NCBI GenBank assembly: GCA_019914995.1
Contig: CM034134.1
Location: forward strand, 2,126,145-2,190,144
DNA from: Acanthochlamys bracteata
Lineage: Eukaryota > Streptophyta > Magnoliopsida > Pandanales > Velloziaceae
Length of the DNA: 64,000 nt
Direction: 5' to 3'
In this document: one piece after another, positions 37,463 through 50,734 of the stretch
Layout of the letters: each line of letters begins with the position of its first letter
Numbering within the stretch: position 1 is the stretch's first letter
Position numbers and translations under genes: made by a program
Notes under the pieces: model-generated
The model's database searches: none
Told to the model about the DNA's origin: nothing
Seen by the model: the letters and a program-made list of their open reading frames with translations, nothing else

Positions 37463-38430
37463 TGTTGAAATTTCAAAGGTTAAGGAAGATGAACCATCAC
37501 CCAAGAAGTTGGAAGGCCAATGGTTAAGAAAGTTGAAATATCTCTTGGAAAATGAAAGACCAAAGGATTTAGACAATCAATAAGAAGATAGAAGACCAAC
37601 AATCTAGAAATTAAAAAGTCTCATTGGGAAATACTATCTATATATAGATAATTGTTTGGAACATTATTCACATAATTCACAACATCAAGTGTGAGATATA
37701 GAAACAAATCATTCTAGTGAGAGTTTTCACCTAATGTATAACATAAGATTTTGTAATTGTTTTAGTTTAATGATTATCTTGAAACTTGTTAGCCTTCCCG
37801 AAAAATTTTCTCGATTTTTCCCACGTAAATCTCTTATTTTTGTGTTTGTTTTGCTCTAGTCTCAATTCTCGTATTGATTATGCAAGATCGTTAAATGTGT
37901 TTTATGCAGTTGTGTTAATCGACAACCGAACACTTAGTATTTTTAACAAGTGATAGCAGAGCCACAGATTCCTTGCGATGATAAACAAGTACGAACTTGA
38001 AAAGTTCAACGAGAGCAACTGCACATTGTGGAGAACAAAGTTGTTTAGAGTTTTTGCATAAGGGAACTGTTTGGGAGCATTAGTAATCATCCGATCGAGT
38101 GATATTCTAGAGGAAATATGACAGAAGAAGGAATGAAATGCTATACCACATATTCATCTTACATTGTTCAATGATATCTTACTGAGTGTATTAGAAAAGA
38201 AGACCACAAAGGAGGTATGTGAGAAGTTGAAAAAATGCTAATAAGTCAGCGCAACATGTCATTTTCTTGCTGAGTAAGATGTATTCTCTATGCATGTTAG
38301 AATCAGCTTCTACTTTGGTACACTTGGGTTCATTAGAGGCTTTGTTTTCTCAATTTCAATATTGGAAAAAAAGATAGAGACCAATGAACATGAATTGATC
38401 CTTCTATAGAGCCTTCCCGATTCCTATGAC
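37463..38430 (+). mobile_element. Copia element fragment: 5' LTR and gag
   Basis: A 486-bp LTR (TGTTGAAATT at 37,463 to TTTAACA at 37,948, with a TATATATAG box inside), then a primer-binding site AGTGATAGCAGAGCC at 37,949-37,963, then gag remains of the RIRE/Tos17-like copia kind (KYELEKFNESNCTLWRTKLF; ETNEHELI; LPDSYDQ), broken. The gag stops abruptly at about 38,430, where the CACTA 5' end begins. The rest of the element is not seen in the window. Confidence 0.8.
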
Positions 38431-39470
38431 CAGGCTACAAAAAAAAAGGGCCAACAGCGACCAGGTTATCCGCGACCACTAGGAAAAGGTCGCTATCACA
38501 AAGCTAATTGCGACCACTAGACAACAGCTATCACTGATATGTTATGAAAACGATCGCTACATCTCGACCATCGCTAATACTTGAAGTACTCGAAATATCA
38601 TCAAACGCGGTGGAACTGGTCACTAAAGGTTGAGAAAAAGCGACTAAGTATCCGTAGTCGCAAATACTGCGATCAAGTAGTAATAATCGCCTATTATATA
38701 AAATTTTATCTAACTGATATATACAAATTCAGTATTATCTCCATGGGTTTTGATTTTAGGAAACATTAATTAACATTATTTTTTTAAATTTCTTTTATTT
38801 TCCGAAGTAGCGGCACGTATGCTATAGTGGTCGCTAATAATTTTTAAAAAACAACTGCCCTTTACGAGTGGTCGTTGTTACTTAATATAATAGCTACTGC
38901 TACACATAGTGGTCACTATTATGGAATTATTAGCGATCATGTTTTAGTAGGTCACTGTTATCTTATTTAATAGTGACCTTCGTTGTTCCCAGTCCTGTTA
39001 CTTGAACATTTAAAACTGTTGTTGGCTAACTTTATAGTATTAGCGAGCGCTTTGTCCTTGTCGTTGTTTGTCATACATGTGACCTTCCTTGTGTCGGTCA
39101 TCGATGCTCTAATCTGTTTAATTGATCGGATCTTTTGTCCCCCCTCCCCGTTCAAACCATTTCTTCGTAGCCGCACGATTGCCGTCTCCGTCCGCCGGTA
39201 AAGCCTTATCGCCAGGCTCGCAGTAGCTCACCACCGCCGCCACCTCTCCCTTCTTGCCTCAATTTTCCCTGCTCCGGCCATCTCCACCTCCTTGCTCGTT
39301 GGAAAGGTGAAATTGCGTCTTCTCTCTGCCGGCTTCAATTGCTGCTCCGGCCAGCTTCAATTGTCCTCCACGCATAGCAGCTCCAGCTCCGACTCTACTA
39401 CGCGGCTCGGACTCCCTCGGCATTATCTCGGGCTCGCTGCTTCAATAGAAACAAATCGGTAAGTTAAAAT
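38431..39470 (+). mobile_element. CACTA element 5' end with noncoding first exon
   Basis: Begins with ggCTACAAAAAAAAAGG, a worn CACTACAA-type end, exactly where copia gag breaks off. 38,455-39,000 is dense in gcgacc / ggtcgct subterminal repeats like those at 6,490-7,000. 39,130-39,450 is GC-rich and C/T-rich and ends 'caaatcg|gtaagtt' at about 39,462, a good splice donor, as expected for the leader exon of a CACTA transposase gene. Continuation may be the TNP2 fragment at 58,320-58,665, with about 18 kb of foreign DNA between; that link is inference. Confidence 0.65.
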
Positions 39471-39724
39471 TTGAATATTTATCCTTTCATTACAATGGAG
39501 TTTTTAAGAAATTTCAGAACTTTGTGAATAGATTTATAAAATTGCTTTAGTTGTTTAGTTGTGATTGTTGTAAAAAATTTGAAGTTGAGAGTATTTTGCG
39601 TAGAATGTGTTAGTCTGATTGTGTATGTGTTATGAATTAGTGTTTTAATTGACTGTGATTGTTTTTAAATTAAAAAGAAAGAACAAGTAGATTGTATAAC
39701 TAATATATATAAATATATAGAGGG

Positions 39725-40140
39725 AGGGATAGGGGCACTCTTTTTTTAGTGGCACTTACGGACACTCTCTTTTCAGTTTATGTTCGGAATGACCTCCAAA
39801 TTTAATCTCTACCGTTAGATATGAAGACATATAAGTAAGAAACATACCCATAAAATTTCAACTCAATCGGATCATAAATTCACCTTCATATGGTCACTTG
39901 ATCAAGATGACAGAAATGATACAACATATATATTTTAAAGTTTTCTTACTCTCTATCATCTTGATCAAGTGACCCGATGAAGGTGTATTCGTGGTCCAAT
40001 TGAGCTGAAACTTTATTATTATATTTCTAACTCATAATTATTCATATCCAACGGTGAAGATTGGATTGGGAGGTTACTTCGGCCATAAATCTAAAAGGGA
40101 GTGCCCAGAAGTGTTTCTAAAAAGAGAGTGCTCCTATCCC

Positions 40141-40141
<1 letters not shown>
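39725..40141. mobile_element. Fold-back MITE, 417 bp
   Basis: Almost the whole element is an inverted repeat. The left end AGGGATAGGGGCACTCTT pairs with the right end, which reverse complemented is AGGGATAGGAGCACTCTC, and pairing continues to the centre (ttgatcaagatgac against catcttgatcaag). It lies in a TA-rich stretch, with TA on both sides fitting a TA target. A related element is at 57,888-58,277. The frame starting at 40,054 is partly this MITE. Confidence 0.85.
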
Positions 40142-40149
<8 letters not shown>

Positions 40150-40171
<22 letters not shown>

Positions 40172-41742
40172 CTAATACTACCGCAGTTCTGAATTGGTTT
40201 AAGAAGAACAACATAGAAGATGCGAACTTTTTCTATGCGATTCAGACCGATAGCGAATCAAGGGTAATTAACTTCTTCTGGATAGATGGTCACTCCCCAT
40301 GTCTGCAATTTCAATATTTTGGTAATGTTATTTTATTCAACACCACATATCGCAAGAATGCATACCGATATGCCATTCGCACCATACACCGGAGTTAACC
40401 ACCACCAGCAAAGGATTTAGTTTGGATGCGCACTTGTTTTGGACGAGATAGAGGACTCACTCAAGTAGCTTTTCGAAACCTGGCTCGAGGCTATGGGTGG
40501 GCGTGCTTCATCTGCAATCATCAAAGATCAAGACTGTAGTTGTTGTTAAGGTATTTTTCAATACAGGACACAGATTTTGCCTTTGCTATAGTCTGAAAAA
40601 ATTCGCTAAGAAGCTGCCACACGTTTATTCTAACAGCTCAAATTTCAAAGGGCGATTAAAGTTGTATATGTGAAAGTTTTAAACTAGCTATATTCAAGAA
40701 GAGGTGGGAGGAATTAATGTCAATATCTGAGTTGCAGTAGAACGAGTGGTTCTAAGGACTACATGATATTCGAGAAAGTTGGGCGCTCGTTTATCACTTA
40801 GATATGTTCTATGCTGGGACCAACACGACGTGCGTGCTGAAGCCTCTAACTCTGCTTACAGGAATTATTTCGGTACCACAACAACTCTTCGCCAATTGGC
40901 AAAGATCAACGAGAAGTATTTCGTAAAACTCTTTCCATCAGAAAAGAAGAACGATTATGTTACCGTACACTCCGAATGGATCTTCGATGATCATACGTAC
41001 ATCTTGAAAAGAGCGACAAAAGTGTACATGAGAAATGTGGTCGACAGGTTCAAACAAGAATATAATAAAGTTGTGTTTGAATACATCTTGTTCTCTGATG
41101 AAGGCGGCAACGATGGATGTAGGACCTACACCTACAGAACGCGGGTGCCCGGTGATCAACGAATATGGAGGGTGGAGTTTATGTACGCAATATGGACACC
41201 CCCGATCAATTTATTCTTAAGATGTGGACGAAAGGGGTCAACAAATATAAAGAAGATAATGTCGGAGGACAGGCGAGTGGCCATGATGCTTCCGACCTAG
41301 TGAGAACTATGTAGCTGTCTATGGTCGCCTATCAATTGGCATACGGAGTGGGCACAACAGAAGAAACCTTCCAATTAATATGGTAGCATTTATAGGAACT
41401 CTCTCTACTCTGAAGGAATATAAGTAGGCTGGCGTTTCTAAAGTCTCTGGAATTCCTTCAGTTGTCGATTCATACATAGTCGATGCTAACAGACAGGGGG
41501 CTATTGATGCCTCTCAAATAGAAATTTTGAATCCGAACATTTCGCAAACTAAAGGAATGCCCAGTATAGAGAGCCATTTTTTCAATCGCAACGGTAGAAT
41601 AAAAGGAGGTCTAGAGAAAGCTATTGACAACGCCAAAGAAAAGGCAGGAGGGGATGTATTTAATGTAATAAGAATGACGTCAAATATGACAAACGTAATT
41701 GCCCTACAAACCGATGTTGGAGATGAGACGATTTGTCTTTAG
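40150..41742 (+). pseudogene. FAR1/FHY3-type (Mutator-like) transposase gene, broken
   Basis: Reads as the central MULE transposase domain shared by FAR1/FHY3 proteins: VLNWFKKNNIEDANFFYAIQ, then SRVINFFWIDGHS and YFGNVILFNTTY at 40,180-40,370, AIIKDQD at about 40,515, NEKYFVKLF and a basic VYMRNVVDRFKQE stretch at 40,900-41,060, and a distal part near 41,500-41,742 (ILNPNISQTKGMPS) ending in TAG at 41,740-41,742. There are several stops and frame changes between 40,390 and 40,780, and the expected SWIM-type zinc finger around 41,150-41,250 is not clear. FAR1 relatives are either light-signalling transcription factors or MULE transposases. The setting amid transposon DNA and the decay favour a MULE remnant, or a captured gene fragment. 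Confidence 0.75.
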
Positions 41743-41956
41743 GAGTGCATACCTATGGGGCTGGCCACTGGCTTCGCGTATGCATGCACTACTGCACCGT
41801 GTTTCATATTTGTCTCTTTTCAAAATATTCTTTTAAAATTAATTTAATAAATTAGTTTAGTGGCTAGACATTCCTATATAAAAGTAAATTCAATTTCACA
41901 CACTGATGATGGTTGAAAATAAAACTTATCAAGTTCTTTTTGTTCGACGTATTTGT

Positions 41957-42742
41957 GAAGTTTGGTAGTATTAGATATGCGTCGCGGGCGACCATGATCA
42001 GAAATTGTGCGACTATAAAGTTGATGTGTGACTAAAAGCGACCATCTTGTGGACTCGTTTGAGAATGAAGTAATCCCAGGCTCATTTGTAAATCGTCGCT
42101 AGGTAGCTACGGTCGTACAAAGTCACTCATTGTCAAATTATGATCGCACATTCGGGACCTACTTATGTGTTTTTGAAACTTTAGATATGCAAAGTGGACG
42201 ACCGTGGTATAGAATTATGTGACTACATGTGATCATCTTGTGGACTCGTGCACCCACAAAATTGATGTGCAAGTAAATGCGACTATATTGTGAACTCGTG
42301 CGATCATAAAGTTGATGTGCGACTAAATGCGACCATCTTACGTACTCGTTCGACCATAAAGTGATCCCGGGCTCTTCGTAAAGCGTCGCCAGGCAACTAT
42401 GGTCGTACAAGATTGCTCAGTGTAATATCATGGTCACACATTTTGACACCTATTTATGAATTTTTAAAAATTTAGATATGCGCGGTGCGCAACCATGGTA
42501 TGGAATTGTGCGACTATCTTATGGACTCGTGTGACTATAAAGTAATCCTGGGGTTTTTTGTAAAGTGTCACTTGGCAACTATGGTCGTAAAAGGTCACTT
42601 AGTGTCATATCATGGTGGAGTATTGCGACACCTACTTGTCAAATTTTGAAACTTTAGATATGCACCATAGGCGACCATGGTCTGAAATTGTGTGACTATA
42701 TGCGACCATCTTTTGAACTCTTACGACTATATTCCTGTTAAC
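41957..42742. repeat. GCGACC-rich minisatellite, block 1
   Basis: About three and a half units of 180-290 bp, each opening near 'ttagatatgcg' (41,968; 42,181; 42,472; 42,654). Each contains 'gcgaccatcttgtggactcg', 'aaagtgatcc', 'ctatggtcgtacaa' and 'cacctactt'. Lengths vary because the inner 'gcgactaaatgcgacc' part is itself duplicated in one unit. Confidence 0.85.
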
Positions 42743-43984
42743 AAATATTTACGACTGTTATCGACCCAGCAAGACCCTTTTCAAAAAGGGTAGAAATGCA
42801 CGTAGAAAGGTGTAGAAGTAGAAAATAGACAAAAGGAGGGCTAAAACATAATCTGCCAATTTTTGCCTGAGGTCTACAACTAGACGTGAAGAGGTCGGCA
42901 CAAGATCGTTAACTGATGCAGACTTCGCTAATAGGTCGTTAACTCCTTCTTCAGAGTATGAATGGTTGAAGTGAGAGCGTGAGACCATAAAGTGTCGAAC
43001 AAAACTGCAGAAGATTCAATGAAGCTAAAACAAGGTTGATAAGACCTCCAACTGTGTCGTGGTAGGTCGAAATCTAAGGTTAAACATAACAGGCAGGTAC
43101 TTCTCTTGATTTTGAAAGCCCAATGGTCAACGACTGAATTGATTGATGAAGAGGGTGTGGTTGACCTCGAGAGAATATAACTTTATTCTCGAGAAAACAA
43201 AACTTGGTTGATATCATCTTTGCTGCATACCGACAATACTAGCGTGATTAACGACACAAGCATTCAATTGACGTTATTTTTGAAATTTAAACCCTTCAGC
43301 TAAAGTTTATAGCACATGTTTGCGCTGACGTATGTTGCAAAAGGAGAGAATAGACCGATGAAATTGACAACACTAGACGCTCTCAATATGGAGAGAAGTG
43401 CTCCTTTACTAATATCCATGCCGTTATAAACTGAATGCAATCCAAATAATAATAAAATAGAAATGTCAAAACTGTATGCGATATCTGTAGCCTTTTCAAG
43501 ATTTTGACTCAGAAGTCGATAGCAGTCTGCAATCGAAAGTAGTAATGTTGAGTATTGGCGTCTCTCGTTCAATAGTAGTGGCTTACTTGTCAGGTCTGAT
43601 GTTATCTCGTTCAAGATTTTCACCCTCCTTGCTTCTATCTTCCAATTCCTCTATGTTATCTTCTAATTCCTGTATGTTATCTTTCAATTCGTCTAGGTGA
43701 AGCCTCTTTACTACGTCAAACACATGCTTTTTGATATTTAAATTGCGACTTTTATTTTTCTTCTTTTTTTGGGTAAGTAATTATAGGTAGTAGTAACTAG
43801 TCAGGTTTGACGAGGTTTTTATTTCACGTTATTATTATTTTGGTCTCAGTGTAGCTGAAATCCGACAACGCAGATGAACGCTTTTCTTGTTATTGTCATC
43901 TTCAAAGCCTTTACTCCTACAGCATTTATTTGGAAATGCATCAGGACATGAGCTAAAGAGGCTCGAAATGTTCAAGATACTCAA
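42743..43984. other. Insert splitting the minisatellite, with inverted relative at 51.8-52.0 kb
   Basis: About 1.24 kb that separates two blocks of the same minisatellite. 42,784-42,980 is similar in inverted orientation to 51,800-52,014 (shared 'aaaagggtagaaa', 'ggagggctaaaac', 'tctgccaa'). A minus-strand frame at 43,300-43,623 covers a dispersed 16-bp motif and has no recognised domain. Confidence 0.55.
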
Positions 43985-44575
43985 CACTGGTGAAATTTTG
44001 AAGTTTTAGTTATGCGTTGTGGGCGACCATAGTCTGAAATTGTGCGGATATATGCGACCATATAGGAGAACTATGCGACCATAAAGTGATGTGTGACTAC
44101 ATGCGACCATCTTGTGGATGCGACCATCTTGTGGAACGTGCGACCAAACAGTGCTACAACTGTATGCGACCATCTCGTGGACTTGTGCGACCACAAAGTG
44201 ATCCTGAGCTCCGTTGTCGTACATGCTTGGCTAGTACGACAGCACAAGATCGCATAGTGCCATGTTATGGTCACTGGCACACTAGTAGCAAAACCTACTT
44301 GTGAATTTTTAAAACCTTAGATATTCACCGTAGATGATTGTGGTCTGAAATTGTACAACTACATGCATCCATCCTATGCACTGTGCGACCACAAGGTGAT
44401 GTTCAACTACAAGCGACCATGTTATGGCTGCTATGAAAGTAAAGTGATCCCGAGATTCTTTGTAAAGCGTTGATCGGATACTATGGTCACACAAGTTCGC
44501 ACAGTGTTATATTATGGTCGCACTTTTCAGGCATGGCCGAGCACAGGTCGCATAGTGGCACAGATGCCTATCCTT
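43985..44575. repeat. GCGACC-rich minisatellite, block 2
   Basis: Two further units of the same repeat as block 1, opening at 'tttagttatgcg' (about 44,006) and 'cttagatattc' (about 44,318), with 'gcgaccatcttgtgg', 'aaagtgatcc' and 'tatggtcac' in the same order. The short overlapping frames here on both strands are shadows of the repeat. Confidence 0.85.
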
Positions 44576-44899
44576 GAGATATTAGCTTGTAATCAACAAT
44601 CATAATAGCGTTAGTGCTAGTGAATATTGTTGGATGCATTAAAAATTGACATTTTCAAAATAAAATTTTCGAATCTCTTGATGCATTCATTCTAGTCCGT
44701 TAGAAAAGGAATCTAAGTGACACATACGAATTTTACAATTTAGGAATCATCCACCAACCACAAGATATATTATAATTATTCCAAAACTAACATTTATAGG
44801 ATAAATCAAAATTTACAATTCCAGATGTAACTATTAATTTTCGTGTCTGTTTAGCCAGAACAGGAGCTGGTTCAATTCCCTTTCTGTCGCTAGTGGCGT

Positions 44900-45475
44900 T
44901 TCTCATCCAAAGTTTCAACAACAACATTGTCACAATTAAAGAGTTTGATCGGTTTCTTGAGTCTAAATTGGGATATTCTTTCCTATGTGATCAAGCTGCA
45001 GTCCCCAACAACGCAAAGCTACTCTAAATACATCAATACAAAGGTCTCCCAATCACCACTACAATAAGAAATAAACCCACAACAATATTGCTTAGTTTTC
45101 ATCGACGCATGAATACAAACTCTCGACTATAACTCATTAGATTATTGTGGAACGTCAACCTAGGCTATGGTCCAACGATCGCGGTTATAGCAGATGTTAT
45201 AATTTTCTAAAACTGGAGAGAGACCAAATCACAAAAGATCAAGCTCTCCCGCTAGCTTAAAATCCTTCTTCAAGTTGTACATTCTAATCACATGGTCTCG
45301 AATAAGTAGCTCAACTGCGATCCAATACCCCTGCCTAATGTTGACAAGGAGGACGACTCTTCTTACCTCTGCCCAAGGTTTGGTAGTATCATTGCTAGGA
45401 GGATAGCGTCCTTGGGGTACATCATAAAGCCATTCGTTCTGGGGCACGTATCGTACCTTTTTCTTCCATCATTTC
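44900..45475 (-). pseudogene. Ulp1 (C48) peptidase-like gene remnant, copy 1
   Basis: Minus strand, best part 45,229-45,475. It reads WLYDVPQGRYPPSNDTTKPW then AEVRRVVLLVNIRQGYWIAV and HVIRMYN, the W-x-V..V..PVN....HW(V/I) pattern and following beta strand of the Ulp1 cysteine-peptidase domain. The usual catalytic His is replaced by Tyr (GYW for GHW). The Cys-box side should lie at about 44,900-45,000, where only a weak DC-like match remains. Such genes carrying a Ulp1 domain are common passengers of plant MULE and CACTA elements. It is paralogous to 53,560-53,790. It is not expected to be an active SUMO protease. Confidence 0.55.
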
Positions 45476-48400
45476 TGATTCTCTACATACGCTCTGTAAT
45501 TAGGTTGTAGGGATTGCTACAAAATTACTTCAACGTTAACTTTTTAACATTTCTACAAAAGCACCTAACATCAATAAATTTTGTATTGCTTCAAATCCTA
45601 CAACTATGTCAGTTTATGAATTTACCTCAAACATTGAGTCAGTGATCCAGCATTTGTCATTGGACTCTTCAGGCTTAGATAATTCTTTCCCAAGTCAGTA
45701 CACAGTCTGCTTTAGGTAGTTGGAGGTTTAAAAGTATGGCTTGCTATTTTTTAACTAAGAAAGAATACCTTATTATCACTTGTTCGATTATGCATTGGAC
45801 TTCCAGCATGTGCAACCATGGTTTAGGAGTGCGACCCTTCTGTTCGATTACTTCTTGAAAAAAGTTGAACATAATGAGTTGACGACCTTTATAGTGTCTC
45901 TTTGGCTAGATCAAATTATCGAAAGATCACACAATAGACTATAAATATTTTGTATCTAGTAGATCTCCTAAATATATATTTCTTTGAAGCTCTTGTCGTC
46001 AATCACATCAGTATCTCACTTTGCATCAATGATCACATCGGCTAGATTTAGGATATCATGTGGATTGAATGAAAATTGTGTTGTTCACTCAATGATAGCC
46101 TATTCACAGTATTCCACAAGCTCTGTCAAGCGTTTGTGAGAATAGAAAAAAAAGTGCCATATTATGAGTTGTCTAATCACTTTTACTAGTGGTACTTATG
46201 TAGCCTCAATCCGCGTTGTATTTGCACTGGATTTGGAGTAGACGAAATTCCAAGACGACATAAATGGCAGAAATTGAAAGGGAGGCAGAAGGCACAGGTT
46301 TAGTCAAACGTTACATGCCCTCGCTAATAAGGAGCCATAGTTATGAGTTGTTTAGTCACTTTAGTGTTGGAAATTAAGAAGTGCTAGTATTTGCTAGGGC
46401 CATTGTAAATTGGAGATTGAAGTGATACAAAGAACATTAAAATGAAGAGTTTGAGATGAATACAAACGACTTCAACTTGGCTTCACGCTACGATCCTGCA
46501 GCAACTGCCACCGAAAGGAGTAATGTTGAGTAAAGGATATCCCTTGCAAGAAATATGAAAGAGTATGCAAAGGCTGTGCGTGTTGACGAAATGATGAAGT
46601 GTATTCATACAAACATACTTAGGTTAGCACTGGGTCGCATATGGATTCAATACGGTCGATGTATGGTGAAATCACGTCAAACTGGGATCATATATAATCG
46701 AATGAGTCATAAGGTTGACATATGATATAAGGCCGGCTTTTGTCAAAATGGAAAGCACTCAAAAACTCAATATAGTGGTCAAAAGTTCTTCAAATGAGGT
46801 CGACGCTTAGGACTACGAAGGATTGAAAGGAAAAGGAATGACATATTAGAATTAATAAAATATTAAATTAAGTTAACTAAGCGAAATTAAATTAATAAAA
46901 ATTAACTTAAGAATAACGAAAGAATTAAGATAAGTTAAGGAAAGAGAATACATAAAGTTGTCAGTGAAAGTACACAAGTATTTATTTCGAGGAGGAAAGA
47001 GAACAAAAGAAGTGAGTATATTTTTCTTCGGCACGTGCGCTGATCTCTCGTGATGCAATCCTAACCGTTCATTTTTATAGAATGATGGAGTGTTGAACAG
47101 TGAAGTAAGTGTCTATAGCCCTTCCTAGTATAGTAAAAACATAACCAAACATAGTCCAAAGCATATATGGCGTGTAGTGCAAAGTATAAATTTTAATACA
47201 TAATGCAAAACACAAAAAGTAGATTTCACACGTAAACATAATATGGTAAAATTTACTACGTAATACAATACATCCTATTGATTCTGTTGTAGAATCAATA
47301 AAGCAATTTCATTGGTTGCATCGTCAGGCAGTGAGAAAAATTAGTATGAATTAGTAGTGTACTAGTTTCTCTATACATTATTGGTAGAGCAGTTACTCCA
47401 CGATAGCTCTCTTCGGAGTTACATTTCAGTCAATGTTATCTTCTCTTAAAGTTTTGTATGATTCCTCAAAATAGTATGAATTAGTGGCATCTCGTCTTAA
47501 TGTAAAATTTGTAAAGTCATCCAAGATGTGCCCCCTGTATGACCGTCAGTGATCGTTGGAGCTTCGCTCGCCGAAGCAATTCATCAATGCCGGCGATCGA
47601 TTCAATATTTCTATAAGACGATTGAGATGCTCGTGACTGATTCATCAGCACGACGAGAAGAAGAACCACTCTCACCAGTCTCTCCAGCTCAGCAGCACGG
47701 TCTCGCCCCACTTCCACTAGCCGTCCAACCCTACGGCATATCGTTCGAGTTGATACCGAAAGTTACTCAACATTACTCCGTTTAGTTGATGTTGAATATT
47801 TCTTACTCAACATCTTTGTGGTTTATACATTGTGGTGTTAAAGTATCTCCTATTCTCCTGTTCTTGCGTAGAAGAAAGCTCTGCAAGAACAGTCTCCTTA
47901 GGTGAGCTAATAAGAGCTTGATGTTTACAACTCTTTTCGATGGTTGTACTAAGAGTCTTATTGTTGTCCCTATTTATAGCACCCCACCTCTTTGATGGAT
48001 GGTGGTGATTGCTTTTAATCACTGGTGGAGAACATTTTTCTAGAAGTTTCTCCCTAAATAAGGGTTCTTTTCGTAACGTTTAATGATAACAAGTTGGTCA
48101 AATTGAGAAGCATTGTTCTACACCAAATCTACATAAGATCACTATGATATTTCTTGTATTACCCAAATCCAATACATGCACACCCACGCGGCAGTTGTGC
48201 GCATGTCCAGTCGTATACCGCCATTGCTTCCAATGTTATATACTATACTCTTTGATGGAAAGATGTCCGAAAGCGTGCTACAGGTGACTCGAGGACCAAC
48301 ATATGGGCAGTAATAGTAGCCGTAGCCCGAGAAAGATACAATTTGGTCGACTACCATTCTGCAAAGGGAATCCCAAGGAGCAGGCACCGATCCGGTGTAT

Positions 48401-49619
48401 AACATACTTCAAATAGTTGTATCCGCTCTCCGGCATGAAAAGTGAAATAATAAACTTAAGGAATTGACAGCACTGGAGCATTCATAGATACTAGCACAGT
48501 TAAAAACATCGACACATTCCTCTTAAAAGAGTTGATGATGAACTCGGCTGGAGTAGGGAAGGAGCGCACCTGTACCGTAGTATATCCCTAGTAGGTGTAT
48601 GGTGCTTTTTGGGTTTACTTATCATCTACTTTTAAATTACATGCTTTTCAAAACAAACTATCTAGAAACGTTTTCCACAAAATTTGAAAAATAAAGCAAC
48701 ACTGTCGTGACATATTATTATTTTTAGCCTTGTATCTAAAAAATTCTAAAAATACATTTGATTGTGGAAGGTGCACTCGACTTCCTATTGAGAGGACTCG
48801 ATCCCTTGTTGGAGTTTTCATGCCTCAAATCCATAGCTTGTTGGAAAATAGTTCATGTTGACGTTCGCAGCAAGAGAACAGGTACAATGTTGCTTTTCGT
48901 TCACCTGTAGGAATGCATCAATTATATCTCTCGAGTTGCTCTTCACACATGTGAATGACATCTTACTAATGTTTGTTTTGCCGCAGCTGTGATTGCAAGA
49001 TATTCATCCTGATGTATCTCGAATATCTAGCTGTCTGTAAAGACGTGAAATTAATTAAGCAGGATAAAATACCACATCTGAGGATCGTGAAAGCTATTCA
49101 ACTCTTCGGCTACGGTACGCCCGAACGTGTCTTTGACCTCCCGTGAACTTATGAAGGTCTGGAAAAATTTTGCGTGACAATGTTTCCGTTGCTTGTACAT
49201 TTAGAGATATTCATGTACCTACATGTGTTCCATTATGCATAACTGTTATTTTTCAATTTCATTTTGGGAAAACCCAAACATCTCCTTGTTCCATGGCAAA
49301 TGCTGCTCAAAGTAGGTAGTAACAACGTCTCCATCTACACGGACTATACTTATTAATAGCATTTTTAAGCTAACAATTGTTGTGAGAAAGAAGATTTTGG
49401 TGGTTTCTGCCATCGGTCCACGACGTACAATTATTCGTATATAATAAACGAGTATCTTATAACACCCAGTGCGCGTTATATCGATGTCTCGAGACTCCTG
49501 ACTTCAATCCGTGCCTTTGCAAAGTTTGGCCGACATTGGTCGAACGTCATCGACGTTCGAAAACCCCATCCGCATGTAGACAAACACTTGTGAGCTTGTG
49601 CGTTCGTGTAGTAGACTAT

Positions 49620-50060
49620 GCGCCGCACTAATGTTTGGTTGAACCTGTGCCCTCGCCTTCTTCGACTTTTCGCCAATAACGTTAGATGTGCACCTTGTCT
49701 AACTTTAAACCTTTCATTTCATAAGACCCTACCCGCAGCGATCCAAAGTAGATTCGACACTTACCTAGGGTACATAATCACCAACAGTCATCTAGTCAAG
49801 ACTAGTCATCTCATAACTATAGCACCAGACAACAAATACACATGCCTCTTGTTAACATTTCGACTAATTTTCTGAAAAAACAATCGGACGACAAGTCATA
49901 CGTAAACTAAATTCCGTCGAATTCGCGTGATCGTGAAGACCGCCAACATATCAATATTACTTGGTGAAGAGTAGTGGACGGCAGGAGAGAACAATTTCTT
50001 TTTTTTCGGCGGAAAACAAAAGCTGGCCAATACAATCTTTGCAGTAAAGTGAAAAAGCAT
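49620..50060 (+). repeat. Diverged direct repeat, copy A
   Basis: Similar in the same orientation to 50,735-51,115 at an offset of about 1.06-1.11 kb. Shared blocks include 'aacctttca', 'ccgcagc.atcc.aa.gtaga', 'aatcaccaa.agt', 'caacatatcaa.att' and 'ggcgggagaga'-like sequence. Confidence 0.6.
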
Positions 50061-50734
50061 TGTGATTGGCGATACAGCTTTGATTCGGGCTATTGAGTTA
50101 ACAACATGTCAACTTTAGAAAAACCTCCAAGAAATAATTGGAAAAATTTACAATACCAATTAAGCAACAATTGTTTTACAGTTTGGTGAGTTCTCAACAT
50201 CCAACATCTTCACCGGCCGGTTTTGTCTCGTCATTGTCAGTGAGGAGAAGACCACAATAACTAACACCTCCGAGCAAACACTCAGTGTCTACGAGGCATG
50301 GAGCCACCTGATCGTTGGTAGGTACCTTTAGGTGTGTATCACTCAGCAACGAGTTTTGTGAAACTTTAACAACTAAGAAATCATCCAACGAGTTTGATAC
50401 CGCCATTGTTGTCCCACTTGTAAGCAACAACCAAGTATCTTCATGCCAAAACCTTCTCTGCACATCCTAATGAGTTGCAGATAAACAGGGTACAAAAAGG
50501 TAGGTTGAGGATGTTGCTTTGGTATGGGAACAGTCCATACTCAACATTACTCTTTTTGGCTATGATTCATACTCATTACTCCTTTCAGTGCTACCGACTT
50601 TAAGTGCTGTAATGTTCTTTGTATCACTCTATTGTCCAATTTATAATGGCACCCATTAACACGAGGACTTCTTAAAGTCACCGGCACTTAAAGTGACTAA
50701 TAAAAACAACATAACTATCCCACTCTTTAGATAA

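Noticed and set aside
41957-44575. CRISPR-like look of regularly spaced GCGACC words
   Set aside because: Plant nuclear context, unit lengths of 180-290 bp, no short identical repeats with unique spacers.
45055-45076. CACTACAATAAG, similar to a CACTA terminal end
   Set aside because: Not followed by subterminal repeats and lies next to the Ulp1-like exon; one short match is not enough.
47549-47785. Overlapping frames at 47,517-47,785 on both strands
   Set aside because: GC-richer patch with both strands open; no domain recognised and no splice evidence, so no gene is called.
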